A DNA stretch of 64,000 bases from Podospora pseudocomata (taxonomy: Eukaryota; Ascomycota; Sordariomycetes; Sordariales; Podosporaceae), in assembly GCF_035222375.1 (NCBI RefSeq), contig NW_026946363.1, forward strand, positions 1,550,001 to 1,614,000, read 5' to 3'. Below are positions 60,201-64,000 of the stretch, one piece after another. The notes under the pieces were generated by a model. The model was not told the DNA's origin. It worked only from the letters and a program-made list of their open reading frames with translations, and made no database searches. Every line of letters starts with the position of its first letter. Position 1 is the first letter of the stretch. The position numbers and the translations under genes are program-made.

Positions 60201-61483
60201 TTTGCGTCAAATCACCCTTTGCGACAGCCGTGGTAACCTTGATGATATCTCGCACTTGTGTAGTCAGATTGTTGGCCATGGCATTCACGTTGACAGTCAG
60301 TTCGTTCCACATGCCCTGTACCCCTTCGACATCAGCCTGGCCGCCCAGGATACCTTCGGTTCCGACGTCTCTGGCGACGCGTGTGACTTCAGAGGCAAAA
60401 GTCCGCAGTTGGTCTACCATGGTGTTGATCGTTTGTTGCAGCTGTAGAATTTCTCCCTTGGCGGGGCGTTCAATTTTCTTGGTGAGATCACCATGGGCTA
60501 CGGCGGTGGTAACAGAGGCGATTTCACGCACTATTATGCGAAATGTTAGCGCTGCCGAGTCGATGCTTTACCTGCATGATAGGGGGGATTCGTACCTTGA
60601 TCAGTGAGGTTTTGAGCCATGACGTTCACTAGCAAAGAGTCAGTATGTCTGAGCGCTTATCAGAAATATGCATTACCGTGCCAGCAAACATACCGTTATC
60701 AGTAAGTTCTTTCCAAGTTCCATCAACACCCTCGATTTGAGCCTGGCCACCGAGGATACCCTCGGTACCGACTTCACGGGCGACACGAGACACTTCGCTG
60801 GAGAAGACTTGCAGTTGATCCATCATGGTGTTGATGGTACGCTTGAAAGTGGTAATTTCGGGGTCCATCTCAACACTGTTCATCCGCACCTTCTTGGAAA
60901 GATCACCGCGGGCGACAGCCGTCACGATTTCACCAATCTCACGCAGGGCCTTTTGGAAGGCCTCGTTGGCCTTTTGATGCTTCCATAGCTCGCGTTCCAG
61001 AGTAGCGACCCTTTCCTGCTCGATAATGGCAAGGGCCCTCTCCTGGAGCTGCTTCTGCTCGAGAAGCTGGGCATTTACGCCATCCAGCTCCTGGCGCTGG
61101 CTGTCGAGAAGCTTGGACTGATCGTCAACATGCTCCCTCAAACCTTCGAGAGCCTCGTCGAGGAGCTCATCTCGCGGTAGCGGAGCAGCATATCCAGAAT
61201 TCCCAGCCCTTGCTCTTTCGTCCGACAGAGAGAGATGGCCATTTCCGTCAGGGGTGTCGGGAAGCAGGCTCGAGGTGGTCGTATTGGCACGGGCCTGAAG
61301 ATGCTGGACACGGAGAACCAGCGCAGCAAGTTCGAGCTCGAGTTCGAGCTTTTCAGAAGTATCAGCGCCAGGGATGTTGAAGCGGGTGTTGACGCGGAGA
61401 TTCAAGAGAGGCGGCGTGGTCGGATCGGTCGCGAGACTTTTCAGAATAGCAGTCACAGCTGCTAGCGATGATTCGCCACTCAT
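57220..61483 (-). CDS. nik1: Group III hybrid histidine kinase (NIK1/OS-1)
   Basis: Cytosolic hybrid histidine kinase upstream of the HOG/OS MAP kinase pathway, sensing osmotic stress and the known target pathway of dicarboximide and phenylpyrrole fungicides. Exons are 61483-60694, 60628-60596 (33 nt), 60530-59704, 59649-59383, 59327-57831 and 57771-57220, giving about 1321 aa. After a coiled coil come five HAMP-type repeats of about 92 residues, each with REVGTEGxLGGQAxV, plus a partial sixth. HisKA follows with [17 protein letters not shown], an ATPase with N box [17 protein letters not shown] and [10 protein letters not shown], and a receiver with [10 protein letters not shown], phosphoacceptor in [10 protein letters not shown] and YLSKPL. 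The tail is Ala/Ser/Thr-rich. All introns are GT-AG. It looks complete. Confidence 0.97.
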
Positions 61484-64000
61484 GGTTGCGGCACAGAGGG
61501 CCGTTTAGACCCAGCAGCCGTGATATTGTCTCTGATGGGCGATGCCAGCGGTGGGAGAGACAGAGAGGTAAACGGTACAAAATGGGGGTAGCGACGGCGG
61601 GGTGATGGCGGTTAAAATGATTTGGGTCGTGGGGAACGACTTATCGAGGTGGTCGGCGGCGTAGGTGCAACTCATGCGGGGAATACTGAATTGGCGGCGA
61701 GTCCAGGTGCAGTATGTGGATTACACGACCCTTTGAGCGATGGGAATGCGACGGGCGACGATGGGATGACAGGCGACAGGCGACAGGCGACAGGCGGATT
61801 GCAAGACGCACAGAGGCTCGGATGGTGTGGCCGAGTTGCGCAGATGTCGTCGTCGGGTAACGGCACCAGAGTGTCGGGGAAGGCAAAAAAAGGGTCTTGC
61901 AAAAAGTTGAGTTGGACTGTAGTCGTCCAAATGGGCCGAAACCGCCGTGCGTAGGGTCTAGGCGAAGCGGAGACGCGGGTGTATTGTGAGGAGAGCTTTG
62001 TTCAGCCCCTCGTCGTCCTGTTGGACTTGTGCGGCCTGGTGAAAGGGTGAGGCAGCAGCAAAGGACTCGGGCGTCTTTGAGGGTAGGAGTGGGAACAGGG
62101 AGGAGGAGACGTGAAGAGAGGAGGAGGATTGAGAAAATGGGGTAGTCTGGGGGGCCGGTCGGGTCGCCGAGGAGGGCAAGGGATCGACGCTTCCCTGTCA
62201 ATTCCCTGCACAACCGCCCTTTTTTTTAGTGGCAGTACGAAGAGTGATAGATAATACGGCGATAGATAGTGGTAGGGTGGTGGGCGAGCCGTTGTGCCGT
62301 TGTCTTGTCTCGAACAGAAGAGCTGAATGTTGAATGGATGGCTTCTCTACACCGACATGTCTTTCAGGTGGTGTCTGTCTACAGCAAGCACACTACAAGT
62401 ACCTAGGGACCTAATGGATCCCGCCGTTCAAATCAAGAAATAGGTCCTAGCCACCTGTCAGACAGTAGCCTGGGCGGGCAGCTAAAAGAGACTGCTGCTC
62501 TGGCCTCGTCCTGACTCGGGACACGCCCAATCTGCCCACCTACTCACCCACTCTTCCCGAACTGTCGGTTCGCGTTGCTGTGCACTAACAACCGTAGCGG
62601 CCCGACATTTACAACGTTCCCGTTTCTTCAGGCGTCGCCAGTTTGGGGTTTATCTGAACTATCTGATCTATCTGATGTCTCCGTGACGCCTCCCTACCCC
62701 CCCTCCCCCCCTCTTCTGTCTTGGTGGTGCAGGTGGTGCAGGTGGTGCTTGTCCAAAGAGAGGTGAGTGCTCCGTTGCTAGAGACATGCAGCTGTGCCGT
62801 GTGAGCTTCCCCGCTCGGGGGTTGCAGATGGTGCGCGGTAGGGCCTCAGGCAACATGCATTTTCTCTGAGTGCCTGATGGGAAAGCGCGAAAGCTCGAGC
62901 GACCTTTTTTTTTTGCCTGATGAGTTCTCGCTTGCTTCGGACGCCACTGCGGGGCTCCAGACACAGGCGTGTCTCGCTGTGGCTCTATCTTTTGGGCGCT
63001 TCAAGCCTGTGTCTTCTTCGCCCACATCGTCACACGGAAATGCAGCGTTCCAAATGAAGGCCGGCACATGGTTCTCATGCTTCAGAGCTCATTGGTTTGA
63101 CGCTTGAAGGTCCGTGAGAGTCTCACATCTCTATCCTAGCATCACTGCGGCGATATCCCACACCATCCATTACTCAATTCCGAATATTATCCGTCGTTTC
63201 GTTTCGCATTCAAAAAACATTCCCGTACCTATTCCAGCAACCAAGCAGCTTTCCAAGGCAATCTGATCGACAGGGTCGACCGACAGCTTCCCACCATTTA
63301 CGGGGCAAGCCGTCCGTGGCCGCCAAAACCCCCGATCCTGAAAGGATTTGCATGCTCCTAGCGATCTCCTCCTGGTGAGTCTATCTTTTTTCACTTCCTC
63401 AAGCTGATGCTTCAAGTCAAAGTCAATATCTTCAGGGCAGCATTCGAAGCGAGTGTTCGCCAACCCCGCGGCCGCACTGACCAGTTATCTTCAGCCACTG
63501 ACGTCATGGGGCACATGGGGAGTTTGCCTGAGGCGCATTGCCATCCCATTCTTTTGTCTCCTTGCTAGACCCTTACCGCCAACCCTTACAACAAAAATCC
63601 CAAAAAACGGAAGGTAAAAGAGCCATGTGGCTCAAGCAACGTCAATGGCTTTATGGCACCTATACTGACAGCTGAGATCGCACTGTTATTGTTGAAAAAC
63701 GCTTGCCAAGCAGCATGTCCATGGTCCATGGCACACATAAAACTGTCTCATTCTTTGCTTGGTAAGTCCACATATCACCTGATGCCCACAGCTGTTGAGA
63801 CCTGAAAGTCCTGAAAAGGTGAAACAAAAGCTCCTTGGAGAATCCCAAGCATGTCTGTCGGATGAACCAGCCGATCGGCAAGGGGCTGACATCCCGTCAA
63901 GCCCATTATACTGTCGTTCTCTCACCGCAGCTGGAATCCGTCCCTGGACCAGGCAGTTCTTTGCTCGTATAGGGGTTAACACCGGGCGAATCACGGCCAT
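61484..64000. promoter_or_regulatory. NIK1 upstream region
   Basis: 2.5 kb to the window end. A four-copy ACAGGCG tandem repeat lies at 61768-61796. A 190-codon frame on the NIK1 strand (62213-61641) is Pro/Ser/Arg-rich and resembles no family; it may be an upstream ORF in a long leader or chance. Beyond 62300 no gene is supported. Confidence 0.4.
61768..61796. repeat. ACAGGCG x4 tandem repeat
   Basis: Four direct copies of the heptamer ACAGGCG, the last followed by G, about 290 bp upstream of the NIK1 start. Confidence 0.85.

Noticed and set aside
63686-64000. Frame on the minus strand reaching the window edge
   Set aside because: Short, Cys/Arg/Ser-rich, no recognisable domain; could not be supported as a partial gene.
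1-64000. CRISPR arrays, bacterial operons, transposases, LTRs
   Set aside because: None seen; tandem repeats are simple microsatellites without spacers, and no mobile-element motif was recognised.

Overview
This 64 kb window comes from a filamentous ascomycete, most likely a sordariomycete close to Sordariales (Neurospora, Podospora or Chaetomium type). The evidence is: protein genes broken by 48-110 nt introns with GT(A/T)NGT donors and CTAAC/CTGAC branch sites; tRNAs with short introns; a lone dispersed 5S rRNA gene resembling the Neurospora type; and a set of core fungal genes including a group III histidine kinase of the NIK1/OS-1 type. There are no bacterial operons, CRISPR arrays or phage genes, and I recognised no intact transposon.

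Layout. 0-11.7 kb is housekeeping: ATG10 (autophagy E2-like), a U1A/U2B''-type snRNP protein, ARPC1 (Arp2/3), a long low-complexity protein, the polo kinase CDC5, an OPA3-like mitochondrial protein and an unknown 209-aa protein. 12.4-17.0 kb holds a decayed NLR/STAND-type gene (helical N-terminus, NACHT, TPR, Cys-rich tail). 17-20.9 kb is gene-poor. 20.9-32.6 kb carries a small membrane protein of unknown function, an RTC3/SBDS-like protein, a Dbl-type RhoGEF, the proteasome chaperone NAS2 and the Ran GTPase. 33.8-37.2 kb is a secreted five-WSC copper radical oxidase. 37.2-43.1 kb is a gene-poor stretch ending in a 5S rRNA gene and a tRNA-Lys. 44.1-61.5 kb resumes housekeeping and regulation: a bZIP factor, RRN3, HAP3/NF-YB, prefoldin 2, CMC2, a TMEM14 protein, tRNA-Arg(ACG) and NIK1. 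The last 2.5 kb is upstream sequence of NIK1.

Genes are independent eukaryotic units. Divergent pairs share short promoters (snRNP/ARPC1, CDC5/OPA3, RhoGEF/NAS2, PFD2/CMC2) and convergent pairs abut (ATG10/snRNP, CMC2/TMEM14). Themes recur: ribosome and growth control (RRN3, 5S, RTC3), mitochondria (OPA3, CMC2), stress signalling (NIK1, RTC3) and proteostasis (NAS2, prefoldin, ATG10).

Exon boundaries were inferred by eye from splice sites plus protein-family conservation; no alignment was run. I found no clear undescribed system. The most notable items are the decayed NLR-type gene, an in-frame alternative first exon inside HAP3 intron 1, three GC-AG introns, three GTTGGT tandem donors, and the five-WSC oxidase.
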